Positions 32,859 to 44,340 of a stretch of DNA of 64,000 nt are shown one piece after another (within the stretch, counting starts at the first letter, position 1; every line of letters begins with the position of its first letter). The stretch covers positions 302,513,357 through 302,577,356 of the forward strand of contig CM060709.1 of the NCBI GenBank assembly GCA_030686995.1, written 5' to 3'. The notes under the pieces were generated by a model. That model ran no database searches, was not told where the DNA came from, and was given only the letters and a program-made list of their open reading frames with translations. A program made the position numbers and the translations under genes. Origin of the DNA: Artemisia argyi (taxonomy: Eukaryota > Streptophyta > Magnoliopsida > Asterales > Asteraceae).

Positions 32859-34258
32859 TGATACGTGGGAATCGCACCAGGTTTTACCTCTCGAGGGATC
32901 TCGAGAAGCTTACAATCCCCACCAGGCAGTGTACCTGATCGTTGTAGTATAGTATAGTGACAAGTACCGGGGGATTGATCGTTCAACTCAGGAATAGTGT
33001 CGCTAGGATTAGAAAGCCTAAAAACTAGGTCTAGAGGTGAGGGATGATTCTTTTTGTATTTTTATATTTTTATAAAAGCAAATTAAAATCTCGGGTTTTT
33101 AGAAGAATGGGCGGAATTAGTTGCTAATCAACTAACCCAATACTAAGATGCAATCAAAATAAAATAAAAAAAAATGAAAATAAAGCTAATTACTAATGTG
33201 GTGTGGACAATAATGGGTAAAATTGTGTTTACTTAGGTTTCATTACTCCCTAGATATCTTTTACAGGTTGATAGTTTTTTACAATTGCGTGGATGACGGG
33301 TTATATTCCTTAATACCATTTGTGGGGTGGCACACGTACTTCCCCAACTCTATAAGCTCCTACTTCACTCCTATGTCGAGCCTGCAAGAAGCTCCTAACA
33401 TGGGATCATTAGAATTCGCTCATGCATTAAATATAACCAAAATAACCTAGTACACATCGGTTCATGTTTCTTAAGATGTTCAAGCATGTTACCTATGGAA
33501 GTCTGCCAGTTTTCTTAAGCCTAACATCAAAATCATTCATCCGTAACAACTATAAACAAACAATCAACCCATAATCAACATCTAGGTTTCATTACATCTA
33601 AGCAAACACACAAAAGATCTAGCCTAGCATGTTAAAATCAAGACAAGCGTAAGATATATTCAAACAACACATAGACATATTGAATGAATTGAAAGGATAC
33701 TTATCTTAATTAAGCATGAAAGGATTCAAAGGGTAAAAACCCTTGAAAAAGCTGTAAAAGTCATGCTAGGGTTCCACTAAAATTCCAACCACCCTAATGA
33801 ATGAAAATTGCAAAACTATATATAGATTATACAAGGTGACTGCGTCAAGAAGAAATGTCTAACGCCGTCATCTCGTCGCCCATAGTGAAATCGAATTGCC
33901 TAGATCCAAGTCTGACGCCGTCATGGGTAATGTTGTTCTGGGCCGTCACCACTTTTACTCTTGACGGGCATGCTTTGACGCCATCATAAATCTACTAGAC
34001 CGTCACCACTTTTGCTCTTGACGCCGTCATAAAATTTCTCTTGACGCCGTCATGTACTGTTCCCAGCAAGGAAAATTAAGACTTTACCGTTTTCTTCACT
34101 TTTATGCTCCAAAAACGTTTAAAATGCTTCCTTTTCCAGAATTCACTCCAAAAGTACCTAAAATCACAAAAGGAACGATTTAGGGAAATATTTGATCAAA
34201 TAAATTCGAATTCGGGCTTAAATTACCCCCTAAAAACGGATCATTTTTTGCCTCATCA
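32859..34258 (-). repeat. TR-GAG2 5' LTR (element sense)
   Basis: A 1400-bp LTR with motif cluster at 33838-34052 and TATA box at 33816-33825. Several palindromes seen in the other LTRs are mutated here (TGACTGCGTCA, CTAACGCCGTCA, GACGCCATCA), consistent with its age. Confidence 0.9.
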
Positions 34259-34263
34259 GTTAG

Positions 34264-34519
34264 TACTTGTGGAGTCGGGTTGGGTCTTTACCCACTGTCA
34301 GTTCGCTCCACAGCCCGTTTCAGGGGGCGTTTATGTTTAAGTATAAATACCCCTTCCCTAGCTTGGAAGGGGTTGGACCTTTCACACCCTTAATCTAATA
34401 TCTTCTTCTTTCTCTCACTAAAGGCTCCCACTTCTCTCTACTTCACCTCTCTAAACTTCTTATACTATTTCGATCCATAAATCACAAGAACCATACGTGT
34501 TTAAGTTTATGAGTATCAT

Positions 34520-34522
<3 letters not shown>
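34264..34522 (+). repeat. Copia-1 3' LTR, right part
   Basis: It continues the LTR after TR-GAG2 and contains GTATAAATACCCC near 34340, the TATA region shared with the Copia-2 LTR. It ends gagtatcataca. The (AT)n tract follows immediately. Confidence 0.82.

Positions 34523-34598
<76 letters not shown>
34523..34598. repeat. (AT)n microsatellite
   Basis: About 37 uninterrupted AT dinucleotides abut the end of the Copia-1 LTR. The element either inserted into an AT tract or the tract expanded at its edge. Confidence 0.95.
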
Positions 34599-34600
<2 letters not shown>

Positions 34601-35318
34601 ACTTATATAATAAATAAGTGACGCAATAAATAAAAATAATAACGTAAATATTTTGGAAATGAGGGTCTATAAGAGCCCAAAAAACACACGATTTCTTCGA
34701 TGCGAGTTATTAAATATTCGAGTGAACGCAAAACAAGTCCAAAGTTAATTCTTTATTGTGATATTGATTTTACCCATTATGATTGAGTTTCGGATTTTTT
34801 AACGATAATAGGTCATTAATATTTATATTGAACCTATTGGACTGACGAGCCCAATAGGAGCTCAATAAGGATATTAATCGACAATATTAACGAGAAATAC
34901 ATCCTACGACTATTATATGTGATATAACTTGGAGATCAATAAGTTATCGGTAAATGGTTGGACTTATCAAGTTGACGAATTTGATAAGCCATCAACCCTT
35001 CATACGATGACTTATAGATTTACGAGGTCATATCATAAAACCTTGACCCTTATGTGCAACGAGACCTTTACATGCTATATGTCTTACATGCGAATATATG
35101 CTTATGTGAACAACTTGATATGCTTGAGGCTTATGCCGTTATGTGATTTCGTGAGTTATACATCTGCGACCTTTATTGAGGTATATTTTCGCGTAAGGCC
35201 ACTTGAGTCGAGACTTGGTCTCTAGCATCAAATCGAACGATACCCAAATGATACCAAGCGATAACTAAAGCTTTTCAACAAACGTTTCTTTCGAAAAAAA
35301 ATGAAAACCATTCGGGAA
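34599..35318. other. Non-coding flank, probably old LTR remnant interrupted by Copia-2
   Basis: No credible gene (the frame 34929-35225 has no recognisable features). It is contiguous, across Copia-2 and its gggaa duplication, with 43404-43850, which has Tekay-like LTR features. Confidence 0.4.
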
Positions 35319-35696
35319 TGTAGGATTCTCATAATTGTAACATGTATGGTTATTGTGATTATGGTTCGAATAAGGAAAGAATTAGAGAGATGAAGAGAAG
35401 AGTTGGGAGATATTCCTAAAGAGAGAAAGTGTAGAGAGAAAAATGAGAAGGTTAGATTAAGTGAAATGGAAGCTCTAACCCTCTCCACATGTGGAGAGGG
35501 GTATTTATACTAAGCTACAAACGCCCACACCCGGGCTGTGGATCAGGCATACAGTGGGTAAAGACCCGTCCTTCTTCCACGGTGTTACTTAAACTAATAC
35601 TAACTAACTAATATATAAACTAACTACGAGCTAACTTAATGCTATTACAATAATTAGGTGACCGAGACTTTTACAGGAATATTTGTGTTCCTAACA
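35319..35696 (-). repeat. Copia-2 3' LTR (element sense)
   Basis: A 378-bp LTR, TGTTAGGAA...TCCTACA on the minus strand. It contains GTATAAATACCCC (complement near 35503), the likely TATA region. It is related to the Copia-1 LTR. Confidence 0.92.
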
Positions 35697-35807
35697 ATCT
35701 CCCCCTAAACGAGGTCACCTTTGACATTAAGCTCTTTGGTCTTTAAGCATTTTTAGTCAATGTAGCTCGTAGGATCTGATTCTTCACTTTTCTTCACACT
35801 TTGTACT

Positions 35808-36071
35808 TCAAGCAAGCGAAATTGTGTGAAACAATAAGCATATTTGGAATTGCGTCCTAACGAGATTTATGGATGATCTCATGGCTCTAGACTCAATAGT
35901 GCATTTTGATCCGCTCCTGGAGACTGGGGAGGCGTCTCCTGTTTTAGGTATCAACATGGCTCGCAATGAGCGGTCGATACATTGCACAGGGTTCCCCGTG
36001 AGATTGAAACAAGCTCTTTTAAGAAAACTTGAATGGTTGGGAAGTTTAGTGCAGTGCGTCACTGGGTCCAT
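35808..36071 (-). CDS. Short unidentified ORF in Copia-2 tail
   Basis: An 87-residue frame beginning MDPVTHCTKLPNHSSFLKR, about 110 bp from the polypurine tract. A similar start (MDPVTHSTKPSSHSSSLKR) occurs in the Copia-1 tail at 25379, where it stops after about 58 codons. The nucleotide sequences share further blocks, such as the part encoding IESRA. No membrane segment or known domain is visible. Sireviruses can carry an extra env-like gene in this position, but nothing here shows such a function. The similarity may simply reflect shared non-coding DNA. Confidence 0.25.
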   Translation of the reverse strand: MDPVTHCTKLPNHSSFLKRACFNLTGNPVQCIDRSLRAMLIPKTGDASPVSRSGSKCTIESRAMRSSINLVRTQFQICLLFHTISLA

Positions 36072-39000
36072 GATGTCCTTACTTCAAAACATGGGTTACC
36101 TTAGTAACCGCCAGTAGCTTATGAAATTGAACCCGGTTTCTGCCCTAAGGTTGAATATATGGAGGGCTATTTCTTTTCACCCTTTCTCATTTCATTTCTT
36201 TTTCATTCTTCAACCCCATCAGTGCTTACCGAGGCTTCATCACTAAAAACCTTGTTGGGTTTGTTCTAGTCCTAGCTCTGTCTCAGTCCGCACTCTTCCC
36301 TTTCTCACTTTTCTCCTTTTATCAATCATTCCTAAGGACTTCTAATCTAACTAGAGGATTGTCCCTGGGAAGATCCTTTCGGTTCTGGTGGATCATGGGA
36401 ACTCATACCTAACCCTAACCATCCTTGTAACTCCATGCATAAAGATAAATGGTCGGTCTTTGGTATTACTTCCACAAACGCCTTTTGCTCCCCCTCAATA
36501 TGTGCATCGATATACGAAAGTGTTTAGCACATATGTGGGAGCATATTTATTGAGTCCAAAAGATCACTTTTGATTGTCAGATTTCATATTTAAATCACAT
36601 TCTCTCCCCCGATCAAAAATTTCAAATCTTTTGAGATTTTGGATCCCAATTGATTTAAATAAGTTAGAAAAAGTTTTGGAGAGAAATGCGGTCAATTTTA
36701 ATATTTTCTGATAAAGGAACCTTCTTTTGCCCCCCCCCCCCCCCCCCCCAATTTGTGAGGGAGGTGGTTATGTGTCAGAAATGAAGAGTTTACAAAAGCT
36801 TTGATGTTTTAACGAAAACTCTTTGAAAGATTCTCATATTGACACATAACCAACACAAGTTGTTTTATTGCTTATTATGTACAAAGTGGAGAGTTTGATG
36901 ATACATAAAATTTTGAGAAATCACTCTCCCCCTCAATCAATGACGGATGTTAAAGCTTAAATAAATGATGTCATTGATTGAGTGATAAATTTTATGAAAC
37001 ATTTCATTTTGATTTTCGAGAATTTCATGGTAACACCAAGTTTTTCACAAATACTTCCCGGAAAAATCATAGAAGGGAAAGTATTTGCTATAAAAGGAAG
37101 ACTTCTCTTCCTTATCAAGAAATAATGCACTGAAGTGTACATTATTCCGAAGAAACATGGATATAAAGTAATCCATGCCCAGGTGAACATCACCCGGTAA
37201 AAGGAACAACCGTCTTTTTGGCGACGTGTTTCCTCATTTTGAAGCACGGGTTGCTATATGAAGTAATAGCAAACCATGTTTTTGAAGTCCGGGTTGCAGC
37301 CTGAAATGACTACAAGCCATAATTTTAAGAGTGTTTTGAGATACGCCATGTTTTTGAAAAAAAAAATTTATTTGAAACTGAAAAATTCTTGCTCAAGCAT
37401 ATGTATGATTCCGTGTCATTATTGAATGACATTTCTAGAAATGTACATAATATTGATTACACAAGAGACATGTCGTGAGAAGAATATCTTTGTATCTTTT
37501 TAAGATTTTTCAGATTTTTATGGTTTTTATAGGTTTTATTATTTTTTTTTTAATTTACCTATTGGTATAAGATATGTACAAAGGATTCCAGACAGTTTAA
37601 GGAGATGTTGACATGAGCATCAAAATGAGATTATCGTTCAGCTCATTGTAGAAGTGTGTAGTCAACATCTCTTAAACTTTCACCACCAAAGCTTTCGAGG
37701 CTCCTGAATAATCGTCTGAACTTGTGGTAGCCATGATGTAATCTTAAATGGGATTTTACAACTCTTGTGACTTAAACAGAGAGATCGATATTTTACTAAA
37801 GTCAACAAAAGAAACCAAAAGATGTGATATGCGAGTTAGACTTAGAGTGAGATCTTGGATAAGTCACAATTAGCACTAAGTGTCAAGTTGCAACAAGTCA
37901 AGTTACAGTAGATCCGATCGTAATAAGTCAAGTTGTAAATATTAACTTACAACGTCAAATTACAATCAGATCAATCGAAATGACTTAAGTCAAAAAAATT
38001 CACCAAACTGACGACCCGTTTGAAATAACATTGATGCATGTTGAAGAAGTATCTCTCAATTCTGCCCAAAATGTCTTCAGTCTCTTATCAAGTCATCCAC
38101 AACGTAAAGTGGATCATAGATTGATAATCTTTAGCATCTTCACGGGTTAGTTTGGGGAACGTCATGTCAACATTTTCAACTCACTTAGAATGCTTCCAGT
38201 TCTTAGATTAAAAGCCCCAATGTACACAATTCTCCCTCCATGATGATGACGATCTCTGGGAATCATCATAACTATGTGTACATAAATATATCAACTGGAA
38301 GCAATATACAAATCAATACCTCATGAGTAGATGCCGATGACAATTCTCTTCAACAATTCACTGTAGATCAACCCCTAAGTAAACCTCTTTTCACTTCCAC
38401 TGGCTAATAGTAAATGACCATGTATGGAGAAAAACCCGATATAACAAACTTGAGATTGAAGTAGAGTTCCATATTCTTGTGTCTTAAGCTTGCACTAATG
38501 TTGGAAGAATGGTGTAGAGAATTTATGCTCCAAGCAAATCTCTAAGTACTCACTACCCAACCAAAGCATGAGACATTACCACCTCTTGCGATTATCCACA
38601 ACGACAATGGCGTGTGACACTGAGTACTACAACGTAACTCCTTAAAGTGATAGTTAACCAGGTCTTCAACCATCCACCTCGACTGCTGGTAACTAGATAA
38701 ACCAAGTCTTCAACTTAAATCTCAAGCACGAGCAAGTTATCGTTGAAAGTCATTCATCCATCCAACCCCGACTTCAAGATAAACTAAGAACACGTCTCTG
38801 TGAAAGCCAAACTTCAATCTTAAATATGTGATACCCACTCAACTCCGTAGTCACAATTAGTCTTCCTTAGTTAGTGAAACATTAGGTGTTGGAGGAGAGG
38901 AGAGTCATTTCATGTATCAATCAACATGTATTTTATTCACACTTCTCCCCCCTCAAATATTGCATATGAGGATGCGATTTTTGATTGAACAAGTGAATAG

Positions 39001-39439
39001 AAATACATGTAGTTTATTCACACTTCTCCCCCTCAAAAATTGCATACGAGGTTGATCCACTGTCCACACTTCTCCCCCTCAAAAATTGCATTTGAAGATG
39101 CCATTTTTGATCGAGTGAATAATAACAAATAACATCTGATGAAGGTAATCCACTTGATGACTGAACAAGCGTGGAACAAATATGAGGTTTGTTGATGAGA
39201 ATGGTCAGAAGCAAGAACATTTCTCTTCTTCAAAAGATAAAGCGTACTCAAGCGTACACTTTTCTTTTTCTTTGATGAACGGGGCCTGAAGTGTTTTCTG
39301 CAGATGCCATAGTAATGAAGTTGAGGACCGAGGCTTGAACTGAGGTGTTCAAACGTCATAGTCGATGAAGAACGAGGCCTGAACTGAAGTGAACAGACGT
39401 CATAGTGAGCATACATCAACATTGACCTTCTATACCTCC
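36072..39439 (-). other. Copia-2 non-coding tail with polypurine motifs and second leader
   Basis: Complementary polypurine motifs (TTTGCTCCCCCTCAAT, CTTCTCCCCCTCAAAAATT and similar) occur near 36483, 36919, 38942, 39025 and 39068. A run of 20 C at 36730-36749 stands in a comparable context. Positions 37735-38010 resemble the true leader end at 41730-42010, and the minus strand at 37734 opens with MATTSSDDYSGASKALVVKV before a stop. An inverted repeat lies at 37594-37612 and 37661-37678. No pol gene was found. Confidence 0.6.
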
Positions 39440-41728
39440 TTAAGTAGGAGATATGTTTGCTTTAGGCCTCCAGACTTTGAGTCTTCTCGTGTGGTGAATG
39501 ATTGATGTACCTGCAACTGAGTAAGGACTACCTGCACTAACATTACAAACTTGATTGCATATATATGGGTTAGTGACAAAAGTATCCAAACCCTTGGGGG
39601 TTTCATGGTCAACCAAGGTATTGCCATTGGTAAGTATCTTTCCGGTAGGTATCCACTTAAGTCCAGCATCCTTAAAAATTCTACCAGTTGGAGTCCACTT
39701 ACGGCAAGGTCTAGAATTGTTAAGCTTCTTATGCACAGTGGAAGGCTTATCGATATTCCTAGTCTCAGAAGATTTAGCAGTTTGAATCCACCTAGGAGAA
39801 GTTATAGGTTTATTTTGCTTCTTATGCATTGTGGATGACTTACTATAAATCCTAGACTTAACAGGTTGAACCTTAGCATTGTTCCTCAATATCCTAGGAG
39901 GGATCATACAAGGTTGTGAACATAAGATTCCATCCTTATGAAGTAGTGCCCTTTTCCTAGCCTTTTCTAGATCATAGTTCTTGTGCAAGTCATTTATATC
40001 ATAAGTGTTTGGAACCTTAATGCTAGGTTTCGACACAGTTTTCGAACTAATCCTAGAGGAGCTGGGTGTAGGAGCAACTACTTGTTGAGGTTTAACCGAA
40101 CTGGAAGCAATTATCTTAGGCAAATAATGTGTAGTGACTGGTTTTGTCAAAACGTGTTCAGCATCAACTTGGGAGGCAAACCGTGTTTTTGAAAGTTTTG
40201 GTCGTTCAGATCTAAACGCAGTCAGTTGCCTAACAACGGATTGGTTTCTATTTGATTGAAAACCTGGTATCCCCAAGATTGATGGTTTTGCAAACTTAGT
40301 ATTCACACTATCCCCTGTTGCTTTTCTTAGCTCGTTCTTTAATGCGGTTATTGTGAACCCCTTTTTAAGAAGTTGAGCTTTGAGTGCATCATTTTTGGCA
40401 ATCAAGGACGTTGTTTGCTCAATCATCTTAATTTTCGTTTCTTTGATTGACTCATTCAAATTGTTACAGTGCTTTTTCAAAGACTCATTTTCTGAAAGTA
40501 ATTCAGCCACTTTTTGCTCAAAATTTCTAGTTGCAATAACATTACTGTCATGTTTAACCTTAACTTCATTACACATATAACATATCTCAGTAATACATAT
40601 TTTCAGGTTGTTGATTGTCAAGTCCTTGGTTTCTAGCTGAGCTTTCAAATCATTAATCATAAAGAATTCACGGAAATCAGGAAGTTCTGGATCTTTACAT
40701 GGTTGGTTAGTTTGAAAACTTTCTTCCTTTTGTTGCATTGCGATTTCAAGTGAAATACAATGTTTTTCAAGTTGTAAAAATCTGTTTCAAAGTACATTAA
40801 ATACATTTATATCAACCATATCATTTGATTTAAAAGACTCAGCTGTAAACAAAGAACTTGACTCATCATCACGTTCAGCATCTTGATCACTTTCTCCCCC
40901 TTTATGATTCATATTTGTTAAATCAGAACTGGTATTACTATCAGTCTTTTTCAACAAATATGTGCCATAAGTGGGCTTAACTTGATCAGTATGCATTCGT
41001 TCATCAGAAAGCACATTATGATGTTCAGTTAGGGGTACCTCAGCACATGACACTTGTTCTTTTACTGGTCTTAATTCAGTACCCATGTCTGGAGTATCAC
41101 TAGTTACTGAGTTGCAGGGTGTGTCAAGCTTATTAGTCTCTGATTCTTTGCATATCGTGACACCTGACCCAACATCAGATGCTATACCCGAGTCACCAAC
41201 ACCATCACATGATTGTACCCTACATGCCTTCACCTTGTCATCATAAGCAGGTATATGTTGTGCCTTTTCGTTAATGAATCTTTTCACTTTATCCATAAGC
41301 TGGACAAGTGTGTCTCTGAACGTGTCAACCTCAATTCCCGTGTGATCAGCAAAGCACTTTTTCGTCATCTCACTATAATGATCATAATCCAGAGTGAATT
41401 TCGAATCAAAGAACACTTGGAGTTTTTTGTTGATCACACAAAGGGCAGCCATGGATCCCATTTTGGAAAATTCTCCTTGGTCAAGTTGTTGTTATAGTTG
41501 ATCTAAGTTAAGAATCATTGTGCATGTGAAATTCTGAACATCTTGACCAAAGAGTGTTGCAAATGCACGTTCGAACCCCATCTTGAATCCAGTTCCCTCT
41601 AAAAGTACCGATAGGTGTGAATGAAGTTGTTGAAAACATTCTATGCAACAATCTTTTGCATTATCAATCAATTTAAGTGGCTGGTGAAGTACACTCTCAG
41701 ATCTGACAGAGTCTGAAGTAGTAGACAT
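39440..41728 (-). pseudogene. Copia-2 gag / coiled-coil protein, two in-frame stops
   Basis: One minus-strand frame starts with ATG at 41728 (MSTTSDSVRSESV) and runs to 39440, about 760 codons. It is broken only by TAA near 41492 and TGA at 40787-40789. The first part (to about 41250) is the Gag-like region (KLQVFFDSKFTLDYDHYSEM). An acidic, Ser/Thr-rich section follows (40790-41200), then a coiled coil (about 40350-40740; INDLKAQLETKDLTINNLK, VAELLSENESLKKHCNNL). A basic section near 39640-40300 has repeated WTPTGRIF/WIPTGKIL motifs like the WKPTGR repeats of Copia-1. Because the stops are in frame and few, loss of function may be recent. Readthrough is conceivable but unsupported. It ends before any protease. 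Confidence 0.75.
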
Positions 41729-41761
41729 GATATGAGCGAGCACGGGATTTTACAATTCTAT

Positions 41762-43004
41762 GATTTAAACCGAGAAATTGATTCTTTCGCTGGATTTTAC
41801 AAAATCAAGAAGAAACCGTGAGATGATGCTGAGTACTTTAGTGATTGAGTGTGAGATGATAAACTTTGCAAGGTACAGTAAGTAATCTGAGTCAAGTCAC
41901 AACAAGTCAAATCACACCAAGTCAAATCACAATTAGTCAAATTGCAGGAATCAACTTGCAACGTCAGATTGTAATTAGATAAGTTTCAACAACTCAAATC
42001 GCAACAATTCTCAAATCACATAACTATTTAACTCTCAGCGTATAATCAACTCACAATAACATGATCAACTAGCAGTACGATCTGGTTTGGTTGATGCAAT
42101 TAGTTATGGTGAAATTTTGGTCTAAAAACTTAAAACCTCAAAAACTTCACTCTAGAGTGATTATGGGCCTCGAAACTTCGCTTGAATCGATAAATCATTC
42201 AGCATGTCATTCACCTCTGTCTCACGGTCGTTTTGACAGGTATTTCACTAAAAACGAAGTTACAATTCACAAGTTATGGCCGATTGAAGTTTTGACGTAA
42301 AAGGTCAATTTTGGTCAACTCGCTGAATGAGCAACTCTCTAGAATGGCAACTCGCTGAAAGCCAACTCTCTAGAATGGCAACTCTCTAGAATGGCAACTC
42401 GCTGAAAGGCAGCTCTCTAGAATGGCAACTCTCTAGAATGTCAACTCTCTAGAATGGCAACTCTTTGGAATGGCAACTCTCTAGAATTGCAACTCTCTAG
42501 AATGACAACTCGCTGAAAGCCAACTCTCTAGAATGGCAACTCTCTAGAATGGCAACTCTCTAGAATGTCAACTCTCTAGATCAACTCGCTAGACCAACTC
42601 GCTAAATAGGTCAACTCGCTACTACAATAGGACAAATCAGTCGCTTTCTAGCGATTTGTCCTTTTATCCCAAAATAGTAAACCACCAACTCGCTAGTCAG
42701 AATTTAACCAACTCGCTACCAATAATCACCAACTCGCTACCAAGAAAAATAACTCCGAGATTCAACTCGCTAGAAAGAAATTTGCCTCGAATTGCTTCAA
42801 AAATCAATTCCGTGAATGATACAACTTATCCAAGTGAAAGAATACTATCCTAGAACATCATAGAACATGAAAGTAAATCAATATCACTCTACAAGTCACA
42901 AAATGAGATCGAACTAGAGAAATACAACACCAAATATTCGAACCAAATAAGAACACAAAACCAATCCACAAATTTGAGCACCAACAATCCTAGGATGAAA
43001 CCAT
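41762..43004 (-). other. Copia-2 untranslated leader
   Basis: About 1.25 kb between primer site and gag start. It includes a stretch with repeated aagtcaaatcacaa-like words (41890-42010) and the minisatellite at 42316-42620. No gene. Confidence 0.7.
42316..42620. repeat. 15-16 bp minisatellite in Copia-2 leader
   Basis: Roughly 19 tandem units are built from two alternating forms, AACTCTCTAGAATGGC (16 bp) and AACTCGCTGAAAGGC (15 bp). Scattered AACTCGCT units continue to about 42775. Many units hold the palindrome TCTAGA. Confidence 0.88.
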
Positions 43005-43018
43005 GGCTCTTGATACCA
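43005..43018 (-). other. Copia-2 primer-binding site
   Basis: The minus strand reads TGGTATCAAGAGCC two bases inside the LTR, an initiator-Met type site with one extra A compared with TGGTATCAGAGCC. Confidence 0.78.
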
Positions 43019-43020
43019 AT

Positions 43021-43398
43021 TGTAGGATTCTCATAACTGTAACATGTATGGTTATTGTGATTATGGTTTGAATAAGGAAAGAATTAGAGAGATGAAGAGA
43101 AGAGTTGGGAGATATTCCTAGAGAGAGAAAGTGTAGAGAGAAAAATGAGAAGGTTAGATTAAGTGAAATGGAAGCTCCAACCCTCTCCACATGTGGAGAG
43201 GGGTATTTATACTAAGCTACAAACGCCCACACCCGGGCTGTGGATCAGGCATACAGTGGGTAAAGACCCGTCCTTCTTCCACGGTGTTACTTAAACTAAT
43301 ACTAACTAACTAATATATAAACTAACTACGAGCTAACTTAACGCTATTACAATAATTAGGTGACCGAGACTTTTACAGGAATATTTGTATTCCTAACA
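43021..43398 (-). repeat. Copia-2 5' LTR (element sense)
   Basis: 378 bp, about six substitutions from 35319-35696. It supplies the promoter for the minus-strand gag; the likely TATA region is the complement of 43203-43212. Confidence 0.92.
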
Positions 43399-43403
43399 GG
43401 GAA

Positions 43404-43850
43404 ACTATGGGAAAATATTAACTTTTGAGGATATATTAAGCTAAGTCTTACATATATGATTAGGTTGTGCCAAGTCGGTAGTTGCTGTGAAGTCTTAGCC
43501 GTACTCTCTTTTGCATACTCGTGACTATTTTGATTTTGCTTGCTCTACTTGAGGTGAGTTTCATAGCCCCACTTTTACTCGTATTTTATCTCTTTCTAAA
43601 CTTAGGGGAGAAAACATGCAACAATTTTCTCGGACCTACTACTAAATAGTTTTGCTATTAGTGTTGACTAGTTAAGGTTAGATTGCTGTAGACGTTGCCT
43701 TAGGCTAGGGCTACTTGGAACCTAGCTAGATAATAGACTTCTACTTACGGCCTAGACCCAGGGCAGTAACGGGTGGTTCCTTACTGTAGCGTTAATCCTC
43801 GCTAGTGACCGCCGAGGGATCCACTCACTATGACCACTTATCTTCCCATT
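43404..43850 (+). repeat. Tekay-like LTR remnant
   Basis: The series 'ttgaggtgagtttcatagccccacttttactcg' (split over 43548-43580), then taggggagaaaacatgcaac, parallels the Tekay-B LTR (for example 51990-52065) and Gypsy-A (170-235). It has no partner LTR and was the insertion target of Copia-2. Confidence 0.5.
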
Positions 43851-44340
43851 TCAACTCATGATTGAAAACTCGGGCATGTCTCGCCCTTTATAGAATGTGA
43901 TTTGCGAGAAGCTATACAAATCTTATCGATGTGGGATATCAACAAAATAGTCGATTATATACTTGTAAGATAACAATACATTAAGGGAATCTAATCGATG
44001 TGGGATACAAGTCGAATGTAACATAGCTTAAATAATTCTCGAGTAACTAGCTATTGACATCATCTCTTTTGAGCATTTATATATGATTATGAGATGAAAT
44101 ATAAAACAGTTAGAAACAGGCAACCCCATTAATTTGTGCTAGTGGTGATCACAACTTAACTATTTTGATAATCCATTATATACATTGCAAATTCCCTTAA
44201 CTTCACTAACTATGAGTTTAGTCCTCGCATCAAAAGTGATGTTACTTGTAATGATTTGCTTAGAGCCTTCGAATGTAACCCTCAACTCAACAAACTGATT
44301 AACATCAAAGACAGTGATGTAAGGTGACCTATGGTGAAAT
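43846..44340. repeat. Diverged direct repeat, copy 1
   Basis: It resembles 45926-46265. Shared blocks include gattgaaaactcg, atgtctcg, gagaagctatacaaat and, further on, the region around gatgttactyg. The origin is not recognised. It may be a duplicated piece of terpene-synthase upstream DNA or an old transposon. Confidence 0.5.

Larger units (their letters stand above)
26532..34258 (-). mobile_element. TR-GAG2: Athila-like deletion derivative in Copia-1 LTR
   Basis: LTRs at 26532-27929 (1398 bp) and 32859-34258 (1400 bp) are flanked by target duplication gttag at 26527-26531 and 34259-34263. Minus sense. LTR and tail are clearly related to TR-GAG1, but the LTRs of this copy differ from each other at a few dozen sites, so it is older. 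The internal region holds a broken gag, a protease with intact D-x-G-S, and the C-terminal end of integrase. RT, RNase H and the integrase core are missing. The tRNA-Asp-like primer site is the complement of 32835-32852. Confidence 0.92.
18510..34522 (+). mobile_element. Copia-1: decayed Sirevirus-like element, left-truncated by Gypsy-A, 3' LTR split by TR-GAG2
   Basis: Plus-strand remains in order: gag with long coiled coil (18512-21120), protease (21121-21380), integrase (21380-22270), reverse transcriptase start and RNase H end (22755-23529), a 2.9-kb tail with repeated polypurine motifs, a polypurine tract AGGGGGAGAT (26421-26430), and a 3' LTR 26431-26531 plus 34264-34522 interrupted by TR-GAG2. 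The 5' LTR and early gag lie left of Gypsy-A, outside the window. Long gag with coiled coil plus multiple polypurine tracts is typical of Sireviruses. The lineage call is an inference from architecture. Confidence 0.8.
35319..43398 (-). mobile_element. Copia-2: Sirevirus-like gag-only element
   Basis: LTRs 35319-35696 and 43021-43398 are both 378 bp with about six differences. The target duplication gggaa is at 35314-35318 and 43399-43403. In minus sense the 5' LTR is the right one, the primer site is at 43005-43018, and the polypurine tract complements 35697-35706. The long gag (41728-39440) has two in-frame stops. No protease, integrase or RT was found in the remaining 3.7 kb, which instead contains repeated polypurine-like motifs, a second diverged leader with a gag start (about 38010-37570), and a tail like that of Copia-1. 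It appears to be a recombinant non-autonomous element. Confidence 0.9.
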
